This document shows, piece after piece, positions 1-7,800 of a DNA stretch of 64,000 nucleotides. The stretch lies in NCBI RefSeq assembly GCF_000746275.1, contig NZ_JQKX01000021.1, positions 62,001-126,000 of the forward strand. The letters are read 5' to 3'. The notes beneath the pieces were generated by a model. That model had not been told where the DNA came from, ran no database searches, and saw only the letters and a list, made by a program, of their open reading frames with translations. The stretch's first letter is position 1. Every line of letters starts with the position of its first letter. This DNA comes from Thermopetrobacter sp. TC1. Its GTDB lineage: Bacteria; Pseudomonadota; Alphaproteobacteria; Rhizobiales; Aestuariivirgaceae. The position numbers and the translations under genes are program-made.

Positions 1-274
1 GCATGGCATAGCGGGCGGGATAGAAGGCGGCGTAGGTGATGAGAAGCCGATTGGAGATGAAGGATAGGAGATATTCCCGCACCACATGCACGGCAACGAA
101 GCTCAAGATCAATGCCAGCACCACGGCCGGAATGTTGATGGCGGGTTCGCGCGCGGGCACGTGTGATGATTCGTTCATGAAGGCGGCAGGATCATCCTGA
201 AGCATGTCCTGGGGCCAGGCCCTGCCTCTGGGATCTTCGTCATCATCGCCGCTTCGCCATTCTCTGTCGTTCAT
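1..274 (-). CDS. Rhomboid family intramembrane serine protease, N-terminal part (truncated by window edge)
   Basis: The minus strand reads open from an ATG at 274 to the window edge, giving 91 residues. A good ribosome site (GGGAGAGG) lies just upstream. The acidic cytosolic start is followed by a REPAIN-IPAVVLALIL stretch, a first transmembrane helix (about residues 48-66) and then an F-YPARY motif. This matches the N-terminus of alphaproteobacterial rhomboid proteases, which cleave membrane proteins within the bilayer. The catalytic Ser/His part lies outside the window, so activity cannot be judged. It is divergent from the PAS-domain gene at 494. Family assignment is from recalled sequence pattern only. 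Confidence 0.7.
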   Translation of the reverse strand, partial: MNDREWRSGDDDEDPRGRAWPQDMLQDDPAAFMNESSHVPAREPAINIPAVVLALILSFVAVHVVREYLLSFISNRLLITYAAFYPARYAM

Positions 275-493
275 GCCGCCTCTCCCGAACACATTCCGGG
301 CGCAATGCCCGGCAATTGTTGTTGACAAGCGATCTTCCGCCCTTGATACGCCCCCGGCAAGCTTTCATCAGCTTAAAAAAGGCCAATCACAACCGGCAGG
401 CCTTGCCGATCGTTTTTCTAGCGGCCACGGCTGACGCCGGACTGGCACGCTCCCTGCAATGCCCGCAACAGGGCAGTCAAGGGACGCATCACA

Positions 494-1165
494 ATGAAAC
501 ACGAACACAAGGATACGGCATCGGCAAGGCAAAGGGCGAACGTGACTTCTCTCAGTCACTACATGCCGCAGCGTCTGCCCATTCGTCACGAGGGCACGCG
601 GCGGCTGTTCCGCCTGTGGGAATCGCTGCGGGGCGAACGCAGCGCTCCGGACAAGGACGAGCTGCCGCTGACGGACATGGGCCCGCTGCTGCCATGGCTG
701 GGGCTGACGGAGGCTGATGAGCGCGGCCGGCAGGTCTGGCGCCTGGCGGGATCTGGCCTGGCCATGCTCATCGGTGCCGGGCTGGAGGGGCAGGAAGTCT
801 TCCGTCGCTGGGAGCGCTTCGAGCGCGAGACCTTGCAGCGCATGCTCGGCAATGTTACAACCCATGCCCAGCCTTTCGTGGCCCAGCTTGCCCTGCGGGA
901 TGAAACCGGGGAGCTGGCGGTGGAGCTCTCGGCCTTTCCGCTGCGTGATCCGCTGATGCGCACGCGGCTTGCCCTTTTGCTCATGCTGCCGCTGACAAAC
1001 GAAGCGGTGCTCTTCGGCCCGGCGGAAGATGCGCGGCTTTTGGGCCTGCGCACCATCTGGACCACGCCAATCCCTGGCGTTGAGGGCAGCCTCACTGCCC
1101 CCCGTCCCAAAGGCGCGCACGGATTTGCGCCTTTCACGGTCATTCCCGGCGGGCGCCGCGACTGA
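494..1165 (+). CDS. PAS_5 domain protein
   Basis: A 223-residue soluble protein. Residues about 30-165 follow the PAS_5 (PF07310-type) layout common in alphaproteobacteria: a Leu-Trp-Leu-rich start (RLFRLWESLRG), an acidic turn with DMGPLLPWL, then W-RLAGSG and a GLEGQEVF segment. Such proteins are usually single-domain sensors or adaptors of unknown ligand. No output domain is present. The start ATG has AAGGGA about 9 bases upstream. The gene is convergent with the DUF192 gene, with only 45 bases between their stops. The specific role is unknown. Confidence 0.75.
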   Translation: MKHEHKDTASARQRANVTSLSHYMPQRLPIRHEGTRRLFRLWESLRGERSAPDKDELPLTDMGPLLPWLGLTEADERGRQVWRLAGSGLAMLIGAGLEGQEVFRRWERFERETLQRMLGNVTTHAQPFVAQLALRDETGELAVELSAFPLRDPLMRTRLALLLMLPLTNEAVLFGPAEDARLLGLRTIWTTPIPGVEGSLTAPRPKGAHGFAPFTVIPGGRRD

Positions 1166-1210
1166 TCCAGCACCTCTTTGCCAGTCCGTCAGGCTATTTT
1201 GAGGTCATCC

Positions 1211-1777
1211 CTATCGCGCCTGATGCGCCTGCCCTGCTTCGGCCCCTGTCTTCGGTCTGCGCGGCTGCGGCAGGGAAACATGAAGCCCGTAGCGCAGCCC
1301 CAGCCTGCGCGCCTCGCCGGCCGGCAGCTCCAGAACGGCAAGCACGGGACGTCCGGCGGCGATGGGCGTGAGATCGCCGGGCCTTGCGTTTTCATGAATG
1401 TGCACGATGCGCCCGGCGGCATCGATGAAGATCATGTCCAGCGGAATGAGCGTGTTCTTCATCCACAGGGCGGCCATGCCCGGCCTGTCCCATAAAAGCA
1501 GCATGCCGTGCCCCTTGGGCAGGCGCTGGCGAAACATCAGCCCGCGCTGGCGCAATGCCGGCGTGTCGGCCACCTCCACCTGAAGCGTGACGAACCCGTT
1601 ATCGGTTTCGATCATCAGCGGCATGCGCGCAAAATCCGGCGGCTGTGGCTGCGCCAGGGCCGGCGACCCGAAAGGCGACGGCAGAGCACCGGGCACGAGA
1701 AGGCCCGGATGTTCGCTTATGCCTTCAGCGGCAACGAGCGAGAGAAGAACGATGAATGCCCTGAAGATGCGAAGCAT
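1211..1777 (-). CDS. DUF192 family exported protein
   Basis: The 188-residue product has an N-terminal hydrophobic signal (about residues 4-20) and then a complete DUF192 domain: TRQRGLMFR-type segment (here ALRQRGLMFRQ), W-MKNTLIPLDMIFID, and VLELPAGEA near the end. DUF192 proteins are small periplasmic or secreted single-domain proteins of undefined function, very common in alphaproteobacteria. The gene is 35 bases downstream of pcm on the same strand, so the two are likely co-transcribed. The C-terminal ~15 residues are basic and probably disordered. Confidence 0.85.
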   Translation of the reverse strand: MLRIFRAFIVLLSLVAAEGISEHPGLLVPGALPSPFGSPALAQPQPPDFARMPLMIETDNGFVTLQVEVADTPALRQRGLMFRQRLPKGHGMLLLWDRPGMAALWMKNTLIPLDMIFIDAAGRIVHIHENARPGDLTPIAAGRPVLAVLELPAGEARRLGLRYGLHVSLPQPRRPKTGAEAGQAHQAR

Positions 1778-1812
1778 GGATCGCCTGCCGCCGGGATCTT
1801 GAACGGCAACGG

Positions 1813-2484
1813 TCAGAAGGCAAAGGCGGGCTCGGCTCTGGCGAACCCGGGCAGGGCCGGCACGGCGGCGTCATGCTCGTCCACGAATGAGACAGCATCA
1901 CCGCGGCGGGTCCAGACTCGGATGCGCGCGGCATGCTCCGGCCCGAAGACGGCAACGAGGCGGCCAAGATCCTTCAGTTGCGAAAGCAGGGTCTCAGGCG
2001 TGGTCTCAATGCGGCCGTTGATGATGATGACATCGAAAGGCGCCTCCTTGGCCAGGCCCTCATCATGCGCGCCCTGCACCACCGCGGCATTGGTATAGCC
2101 CAGCGCCTCCAGCGTCTCGCCTGCGCGGGCGGCCAGGGCATCATCCCGCTCCAGACCGATGACAGACTGGGCGATGCGCGAAAGCACCGCAGTGGAGTAG
2201 CCGGTGGCGCAGCCGACATCCAGCGCGCAATCATCATGATGAATCTCGGCCAGCTGCAGCATGCGGGCAAAGGTCATCGGCTCCATGAGATAGCGCGGCG
2301 CGCCCTGCCCGTCGTTGCCGATGAAGAGATCCTCGTCGATATAGGCATGATCGCGCTGATCTTCCGGCACGAAGGCCTCGCGCGGCACCTCGGCCATGGC
2401 GGCGATCACCTTCAGATCGATGACCCCGCCCGGGCGGATTTGCGATTCGATCATGTTGCGCCGTGCCTTGGCGAAATCGCTCAT
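1813..2484 (-). CDS. pcm: Protein-L-isoaspartate O-methyltransferase family protein
   Basis: A 223-residue SAM-dependent methyltransferase of the Pcm family, which methylates isoaspartyl residues so that damaged proteins can be repaired. The N-terminal MIESQIRP and RE-FVPE segments are typical of the alphaproteobacterial branch. SAM-binding motif I reads LDVGCATGYSTAVL (about residues 81-94), and a VIIINGRIE stretch corresponds to motif II. The Gly-rich loop has CATG rather than the usual GSGTGY, as seen in this branch, so true isoaspartyl activity is not assured. A strong RBS (GGGAGGG) precedes the ATG. It is divergent from cysK. Confidence 0.85.
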   Translation of the reverse strand: MSDFAKARRNMIESQIRPGGVIDLKVIAAMAEVPREAFVPEDQRDHAYIDEDLFIGNDGQGAPRYLMEPMTFARMLQLAEIHHDDCALDVGCATGYSTAVLSRIAQSVIGLERDDALAARAGETLEALGYTNAAVVQGAHDEGLAKEAPFDVIIINGRIETTPETLLSQLKDLGRLVAVFGPEHAARIRVWTRRGDAVSFVDEHDAAVPALPGFARAEPAFAF

Positions 2485-2914
2485 GGAGCACCCTCCCTGA
2501 TCCTTGCCGGGCCATGAGCCCAGGCGTTGCGCATATAGGCATCAAAGCCTGACCCGTTATGACCCGTAAAGCCAAGCCGCTTGTGCCGGGGCCGGCGGAA
2601 AAAACCGCCGCAGCCGCTTTCGCAATGCGGACAGGGGCGATGAAACACGGCCGCATCGCGCTTGTCCAGCCCCGTCTTTGCTGGCAAGCTCTTGTTGCTG
2701 CAAGCCCAACGGAAAAATTTTCAAACCGCCCCGCGTCCCTGCCCAAGCACCTTGTCTATGCAAAATATCGGGTGGTTGGGCGGGGGCGCGGGGCGGTGGG
2801 CGGTATGAAAATTCGCCGACTGGCGAATTTTCGTTTGAACTGTCAGGAGGAAACGTCCGGCTCTGCAAAAATGCCGGATGCTAACGATCACACAAAAATG
2901 GACGAAAGGGCATC
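2485..2914. other. 430-bp divergent intergenic region pcm/cysK
   Basis: This stretch separates two divergent genes. It holds a perfect 26-bp hairpin (listed separately) and a second, imperfect inverted copy of the block GGCGGTwTGAAAATT: plus strand near 2798-2812, minus strand near 2735-2716. A G-rich run lies between 2771 and 2802. Short open frames on both strands show no recognisable protein pattern. Confidence 0.6.
2807..2832. promoter_or_regulatory. Perfect 11-bp inverted repeat upstream of cysK
   Basis: Arms GAAAATTCGCC (2807-2817) and GGCGAATTTTC (2822-2832) pair perfectly around a 4-base centre. No T-tract follows on either strand, so a factor-independent terminator is unlikely. The position, 80 bases before the cysK start, suits an operator or a 5'-UTR hairpin. 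The regulator is unknown. Confidence 0.5.
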
Positions 2915-3970
2915 ATGCACGCTGCTTCCGACATCACCCGGCTGATCGGCAATACCCCGCTGATCAGGCTGAAAAAGGCCTCCGAGATCACCGGCTGCAC
3001 CATTCTGGGAAAGTGCGAGTTTCTCAATCCCGGCTATTCGGTGAAGGACCGCCCTGCCCTGTTCATGATCCGCGATGCGCTTGATCGCGGCCTTGTGGAA
3101 CCAGGCGGCGCCGTTGTGGAAGGAACCGCCGGGAACACCGGCATCGGCTTAACCCTCGTTGCCAACGCTCTTGGCCTGAAATCGGTCATCGTGATTCCCG
3201 AAACCCAGTCGCGCGAAAAGAAGGAGGCCTTGCGCCTGCTTGGCGCGCAACTGGTGGAGGTGCCGGCGGTGCCCTACCGCAATCCCAACAACTACGTGAA
3301 ATATTCCGCCCGGCTGGCCGAGCGGCTGCGCGATGTCTTTCCCGGCGGCGCCTTCTGGGCCAATCAGTTCGACAATGTGGTCAACCGCAAATCACACGAG
3401 GAGACCACGGCGCAGGAAATCTGGGATCAGACCGAAGGGCGGGTGGACGCCTTTGTCGCCGCGGTGGGCTCCGGTGGCACCCTGGGCGGTGTTTCCGACG
3501 GGCTGAAGGCGAAAAACCGCAACATCGTAATCGCCCTGGCCGATCCCCATGGTTCGGCCCTTTATTCCTGGTACACCCGCGGCGAGCTGAAGGCGGAAGG
3601 CAGTTCCATTACCGAGGGGATCGGCCAGGGCCGTATCACGAAAAACCTTGAAGGCGCCATCGTGGATGAGGCCTTTCGCATTTCCGATGCCGAGGCGCTT
3701 GAGGTGCTCTATGACCTCAATCTGCACGAAGGCCTGTGCCTCGGCGGCTCCTCGGGCATCAATGTGGCCGCCGCCATCCGGCTTGCGCGCAAGATGGGGC
3801 CGGGCAAGACCATCGTCACCATGCTGTGCGATCCCGGCTCGCGCTACCTCTCGCGGCTTTACAATCCCGCCGTGCTGAAGGAAAAGGGATTGCCCCTGCC
3901 GCCCTGGGTGACGAATCCGGGGCCGGAGATTCCGGAGGTTTTCGAACCGGTGCCGGAGGAGAAATCATGA
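2915..3970 (+). CDS. cysK: Cysteine synthase A (O-acetylserine sulfhydrylase), long form
   Basis: A 351-residue PLP enzyme that makes L-cysteine from O-acetylserine and sulfide. The opening IGNTPLIRLK, the PLP lysine in NPGYSVKDR (Lys44), the phosphate/substrate loop GTAGNTGIGL, and the C-terminal GGSSGINVAAA are all present. At 351 residues it is longer than classical CysK (~315-325). This matches a longer subgroup of alphaproteobacterial cysteine synthases with a VVTM-type C-terminal extension (here TNPGPEIPEVF). Its stop overlaps the alaX start by ATGA. A palindrome about 80 bases upstream is a candidate control site. Confidence 0.92.
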   Translation: MHAASDITRLIGNTPLIRLKKASEITGCTILGKCEFLNPGYSVKDRPALFMIRDALDRGLVEPGGAVVEGTAGNTGIGLTLVANALGLKSVIVIPETQSREKKEALRLLGAQLVEVPAVPYRNPNNYVKYSARLAERLRDVFPGGAFWANQFDNVVNRKSHEETTAQEIWDQTEGRVDAFVAAVGSGGTLGGVSDGLKAKNRNIVIALADPHGSALYSWYTRGELKAEGSSITEGIGQGRITKNLEGAIVDEAFRISDAEALEVLYDLNLHEGLCLGGSSGINVAAAIRLARKMGPGKTIVTMLCDPGSRYLSRLYNPAVLKEKGLPLPPWVTNPGPEIPEVFEPVPEEKS

Positions 3971-4710
3971 GTGTAGGCCATCATACCGAAGAGCTGTTCC
4001 GGCAAGACGCCTATCTCTTTCAATGCCCCGCCACGGTGCTGGCCGTGAATGATCGCGGCGGCATCATCCTTGACCGCACGGTCTTCTATCCCACCGGTGG
4101 CGGACAGCCGGGAGATTCAGGCGTGCTCATCCTGCCGGATGGCAGCGAGATTGCCATTGCCACCACGGTGAAGGATCGCGAAACGGGCGAGATCGTGCAT
4201 GTGCCTGCGGAAGGCGCCTCCCTGCCCGCGCCGGGCACGGAGGTGACCGCACGCATCGATGTTGAACGGCGACGGCGGCTCATGCGGGTGCATACGGCCA
4301 TGCACATCATGTGTGCGCTTGTTCCTTTTCCCGTCACCGGCGGTCAGGTAGGGGAAGACGGCGGGCGGCTCGATTTCGCCATCGAGGATGCCTCTGCCGT
4401 GGACAAGGAGCGGCTGACCGAGGAGATGAACCGCATCATCGCCGAGAATCATCCGGTGCGCGCTGTCTGGATCACGGAAGAGGAACTTGATGCCAACCCG
4501 GATCTTGTGCGCACCATGTCGGTGAAGCCGCCGCGCGGCAGCGGCCGGGTGCGGGTGATCGAGATCGGCGAGAACGGCTGCATCGACAGGCAGCCCTGTG
4601 GCGGCACCCATGTCATGCACACGAGCGAAATCGGCCGCGTGCAGGTGACGAAAATGGAGAAGAAGGGCCGCTTGAACCGGCGGATCCGCTTTTCGCTGCT
4701 TGAGCCTTGA
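3967..4710 (+). CDS. alaX: Alanyl-tRNA editing protein AlaX
   Basis: A 247-residue free-standing editing domain homologous to the AlaRS editing region. It hydrolyses Ser- or Gly-tRNA(Ala). The zinc site is visible as HTAMH (HxxxH, about residues 101-105) and CGGTHVMHT (C-x3-H, about residues 213-217). The N-terminal PTGGGQPGDSG is the conserved glycine-rich motif. The start ATG overlaps the cysK stop (ATGA), so the two are translationally coupled. That pairing of cysteine synthesis with serine mischarging correction is unusual enough to note, but a functional link is inference. Confidence 0.9.
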   Translation: MSVGHHTEELFRQDAYLFQCPATVLAVNDRGGIILDRTVFYPTGGGQPGDSGVLILPDGSEIAIATTVKDRETGEIVHVPAEGASLPAPGTEVTARIDVERRRRLMRVHTAMHIMCALVPFPVTGGQVGEDGGRLDFAIEDASAVDKERLTEEMNRIIAENHPVRAVWITEEELDANPDLVRTMSVKPPRGSGRVRVIEIGENGCIDRQPCGGTHVMHTSEIGRVQVTKMEKKGRLNRRIRFSLLEP

Positions 4711-4839
4711 GGCCCTCAAGTGCACAGCTTGCCGCCGGCGGTGATCCTGCAAGGGACGATGAGTGCATGACGCTGATGCGGCAAGGCCTGAACGGATATC
4801 AGGACATGCCGAATTCATGAAAAAGAGGGGGATGCGACC

Positions 4840-5733
4840 TTGAGCGAGGAAAAAAGCTGGCTTGTCTCCACCGAGTGGCTGGCGGCGCATCTGGATGCGC
4901 CGGATGTTGTGGTTCTGGATGCGAGCTGGATTCTGCCGGAAGAGCTGGCGCCGGGCATGGAAACGCCACGGGAGGAGTATCTGGAAGAGCATATCCCCGG
5001 CGCGCTGTTCTTCGACATTGACGAAATTGCCGATCCGGATTCGCCGCTGCCGCACATGCTGCCCTCGCCAGAGCGTTTCTCCTCCTTCATGCGCAAGATG
5101 GGCATCGGCGATGGTCATCGCGTCATCGTCTATGACACTTTTGCGCCCTTTGCCGCGCCCCGGGCCTGGTGGATGTTCCGCTATTTCGGTCATGACGATG
5201 TGGCGGTGCTCAACGGCGGGCTGGACAAGTGGAATGAAGAGGGCCACCCGGTGGAAAGCGGCGAGCCCCGCCCCCGGCAGGCCCGGCATTTCACGGCGCG
5301 GCCGCGCCGCTCGCTCCTTGCCGACAAGGAGCAGGTGAAAGCGGCCCTGAAGGCAGGACGGCCGCAGGTGGTGGACGCCCGCTCAAGGGGGCGTTTCTGC
5401 GGCACGGAGCCTGAGCCTTATGAGGGCATTCCCGGCGGACACATGCCGGGGGCGAAGCATCTGCACTATGCCGCCCTCATCAACACCGACGGCACCTACA
5501 AGACGCCGGAGGAAATCGCGCAGGCCTTCCGCGAGGCCAATGTGGATCCCGCCCAGCCCGCCATTTTCACCTGTGGCTCGGGCGTGACCGCCTGCACCCT
5601 TGCGCTTGGCGCAGCGCTGCTCGGCCATCCCGATCACGCCGTCTATGACGGCTCGTGGCTTGAATGGTCGCAGGCGCCGGATACGGAAAAGACAACGGAG
5701 GATCCGGTCATCTGCGCCGGAGAGGATGCATGA
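4840..5733 (+). CDS. sseA: 3-mercaptopyruvate sulfurtransferase (two rhodanese domains)
   Basis: A 297-residue tandem rhodanese protein. The first domain (about 1-140) is the inactive one. The second (about 165-285) carries the active loop CGSGVTA with Cys245; this Gly-Ser-Gly-Val-Thr loop is diagnostic of mercaptopyruvate rather than thiosulfate sulfurtransferase. It transfers sulfane sulfur from 3-mercaptopyruvate to thiols or cyanide. The start is TTG at 4840, preceded by GAGGGGG; no in-frame ATG lies nearby that would keep the family N-terminus. The stop overlaps the GNAT gene start (ATGA). Together with cysK and gor it forms a sulfur/thiol neighbourhood. Confidence 0.92.
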   Translation: MSEEKSWLVSTEWLAAHLDAPDVVVLDASWILPEELAPGMETPREEYLEEHIPGALFFDIDEIADPDSPLPHMLPSPERFSSFMRKMGIGDGHRVIVYDTFAPFAAPRAWWMFRYFGHDDVAVLNGGLDKWNEEGHPVESGEPRPRQARHFTARPRRSLLADKEQVKAALKAGRPQVVDARSRGRFCGTEPEPYEGIPGGHMPGAKHLHYAALINTDGTYKTPEEIAQAFREANVDPAQPAIFTCGSGVTACTLALGAALLGHPDHAVYDGSWLEWSQAPDTEKTTEDPVICAGEDA

Positions 5734-6299
5734 ACACAGAAACCGGCGCAGAAAAGGAGGCGGGCAAGGCTGCGCCTAAGCGGCTTGAGACCGTCGTGAC
5801 CTATCTGGAGATGACGCGGCCAAGCCATGCCTTTGTGCCGCCACCGTCTGGCTTGCGCATGCTGCTGATGCAGGCGCACAAGCCCACGGTGCATTTCTAT
5901 CGCTATCTCTATGACACCGTGGGCGGCCCCTATCACTGGATCGACCGCCGCCTGCTTTCGGATGCGGACCTTGCCCGCATCATCACCGCGGAGACCACCT
6001 CCATCTTCGTTGCCTATGCCGATGGTGTGCCGGCCGGGTTCTTTGAGCTCGATGACCGGGGGGAAGGCGAGCTTTGGCTTGCCTATTTCGGCCTGATCCC
6101 GGACTTTCACGGCCGCGGACTGGGCAAGTGGCTGCTGGCGGAGGCCATCGATGCCGCCTTCGCCAGGGAGCCTAAGGTTCTGCGGGTGGAGACCTGCACG
6201 CTCGATGATCCCCGTGCGCTGCCGCTCTATCAGAAAATGGGCTTCGTGCCCTATGAGCGGCGCGAGAAGGTGATCGAGATCCCGCCCGATCTCTCATGA
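5730..6299 (+). CDS. GNAT family N-acetyltransferase
   Basis: A 189-residue acetyltransferase-fold protein. The acetyl-CoA binding motif A is visible as LIPDFHGRGLGKWLL (about residues 127-141), preceded by a WLAYFGL strand and followed by RVETCTLDDPRALPLYQKMGF, a standard GNAT C-terminal half. The N-terminal half (TRPSHAFVPPP, YRYLYDTVGGPYHW) resembles a subgroup widespread in alphaproteobacteria whose substrate is unknown. The ATG overlaps the sseA stop by ATGA, so it is in the same transcript. Confidence 0.85.
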   Translation: MNTETGAEKEAGKAAPKRLETVVTYLEMTRPSHAFVPPPSGLRMLLMQAHKPTVHFYRYLYDTVGGPYHWIDRRLLSDADLARIITAETTSIFVAYADGVPAGFFELDDRGEGELWLAYFGLIPDFHGRGLGKWLLAEAIDAAFAREPKVLRVETCTLDDPRALPLYQKMGFVPYERREKVIEIPPDLS

Positions 6300-6372
6300 A
6301 GGCGCCTTTGATGGAGGCGCCTGAAACCCCGTGGCGATCAGCCCCGCATCCGGCATGGATGGAACGACACAC

Positions 6373-7782
6373 ATGAGCGAGACCTTCGATTATGACCTCT
6401 TCGTCATCGGCGCCGGCTCCGGCGGTGTGCGCGCAGCGCGCATTGCAGCCGGCCATGGCGCAAAGGTGGCGATTGCGGAGGAATACCGCGTGGGCGGCAC
6501 CTGCGTGATCCGCGGCTGCGTGCCCAAGAAGCTGTTGCATTATGCCGCGGCCTTTCGCGAGGCTTTCGAAGATGCCAGGGGTTTTGGCTTTTCCGGGCAG
6601 GAGGCCGCGAAATTCTCCTGGGAAGCGCTGATTGCGGCGAAGGATGCGGAAATCGCCCGCCTTAATGGCCTGTATCTCAAGACCTTGCGCAATGCGGGCG
6701 TGGAGATCCTTGAAACGCGGGCGGAATTCGCAGGGCCCCACGAGATTTTCCTCGTCAGCGAGGAGCGCATCGTCACCGCCCGCATCATTCTCATCGCCAC
6801 CGGCTCGGTGCCTTTTGTGCCGCACAACATTCCGGGCGCGGCCTTTGCCATCACCTCCAACGAGGCCCTGGACCTGAAGCGACAGCCATCCTCCATCGCC
6901 ATCATCGGCGGGGGCTACATTGCGCTGGAATTTGCCAGCATCTTCAACGCGCTGGGCAGCGAAACCCACCTGCTCTATCGCGGACCGCAGATCCTGCGCG
7001 GGTTCGACCGCGAACTGCGCGACCGTCTGGCCGCGGCCATGACCGCGCGCGGGGTGAACATTCATGTGCATGCGGAGGTGGACCGGATCGAGCGCCTCAA
7101 TGGCGGCCGCGACGGCTATCGCGTTCACACGCGCAAAGGCCTCACTCTGGAGGTGGCGGAAGTGATGTATGCCACCGGCCGCCAGCCCAACACCTTCGAT
7201 CTGCATCTGGAAAAGGCTGGCGTTGAGGTGCTGGCCAATGATGCGGTGAAGGTGAACGATTATGGACAGACCTCGGTGCCGCACATCTATGCGGTGGGCG
7301 ATGTCACCAACCGCGCGCAGCTCACGCCGGTGGCCATCCGCGAGGGCCATGCCTTTGCCGATCGCGTCTTTGGCGGGCGCGATGTGCCGCCTCTCGATTA
7401 CGAGACGATCCCCACCGCCATTTTCTCCCTGCCGGAGGCGGCCAGCGTCGGCCTTTCGGAAGAAGAGGCGCGCGCCCGCTTCGGTTCGGAAAACGTTGCG
7501 GTCTATCGCGCGCATTTCCGCCCGATGAAACACACGCTTTCAGGGCGGGATGCACGCACCTTCTTCAAGCTCGTCACCGCCGGTGAAAACGGGCGCATTC
7601 TGGGCGCGCATCTCATCGGCGAGGAAGCGCCGGAGCTCATTCAGCTTCTTGGCACGCTGGTCTCCATGAAGGCACGCAAGGCCGATCTTGATGCCACCAT
7701 CGCCGTGCATCCCACCGCGGCGGAGGAACTGGTCACCCTGCGCACGCCCGGAAATCCCTATCAGCCGGATGATGCGTCCTGA
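6373..7782 (+). CDS. gor: Glutathione-disulfide reductase
   Basis: A 469-residue class I pyridine nucleotide-disulfide oxidoreductase that reduces GSSG using NADPH. Visible features: FAD-binding GAGSGGVRAA near residue 14, the redox pair in GGTCVIRGCVPKK (Cys44, Cys49), the NAD(P)-binding IIGGGYIALEFA, the second FAD motif YAVGDVTNR, and the C-terminal catalytic His-Glu in HPTAAEE. The CVIRGCVPKK spacing is typical of glutathione reductase. I take ATG 6373 (MSETF) as start; an upstream in-frame ATG at 6331 would add 14 non-conserved residues. It is convergent with rsh (18-base gap). Confidence 0.93.
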   Translation: MSETFDYDLFVIGAGSGGVRAARIAAGHGAKVAIAEEYRVGGTCVIRGCVPKKLLHYAAAFREAFEDARGFGFSGQEAAKFSWEALIAAKDAEIARLNGLYLKTLRNAGVEILETRAEFAGPHEIFLVSEERIVTARIILIATGSVPFVPHNIPGAAFAITSNEALDLKRQPSSIAIIGGGYIALEFASIFNALGSETHLLYRGPQILRGFDRELRDRLAAAMTARGVNIHVHAEVDRIERLNGGRDGYRVHTRKGLTLEVAEVMYATGRQPNTFDLHLEKAGVEVLANDAVKVNDYGQTSVPHIYAVGDVTNRAQLTPVAIREGHAFADRVFGGRDVPPLDYETIPTAIFSLPEAASVGLSEEEARARFGSENVAVYRAHFRPMKHTLSGRDARTFFKLVTAGENGRILGAHLIGEEAPELIQLLGTLVSMKARKADLDATIAVHPTAAEELVTLRTPGNPYQPDDAS

Positions 7783-7800
7783 TCCCTTTCCCCTGCCCTT

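Noticed and set aside
2481-2687. 68-codon minus-strand frame overlapping the pcm start by ATGA, with a CPHCESGC motif
   Set aside because: The coupling geometry is tempting, but the strong pcm ribosome site explains translation. The product is basic and unlike known small zinc proteins. Not enough to call a gene.
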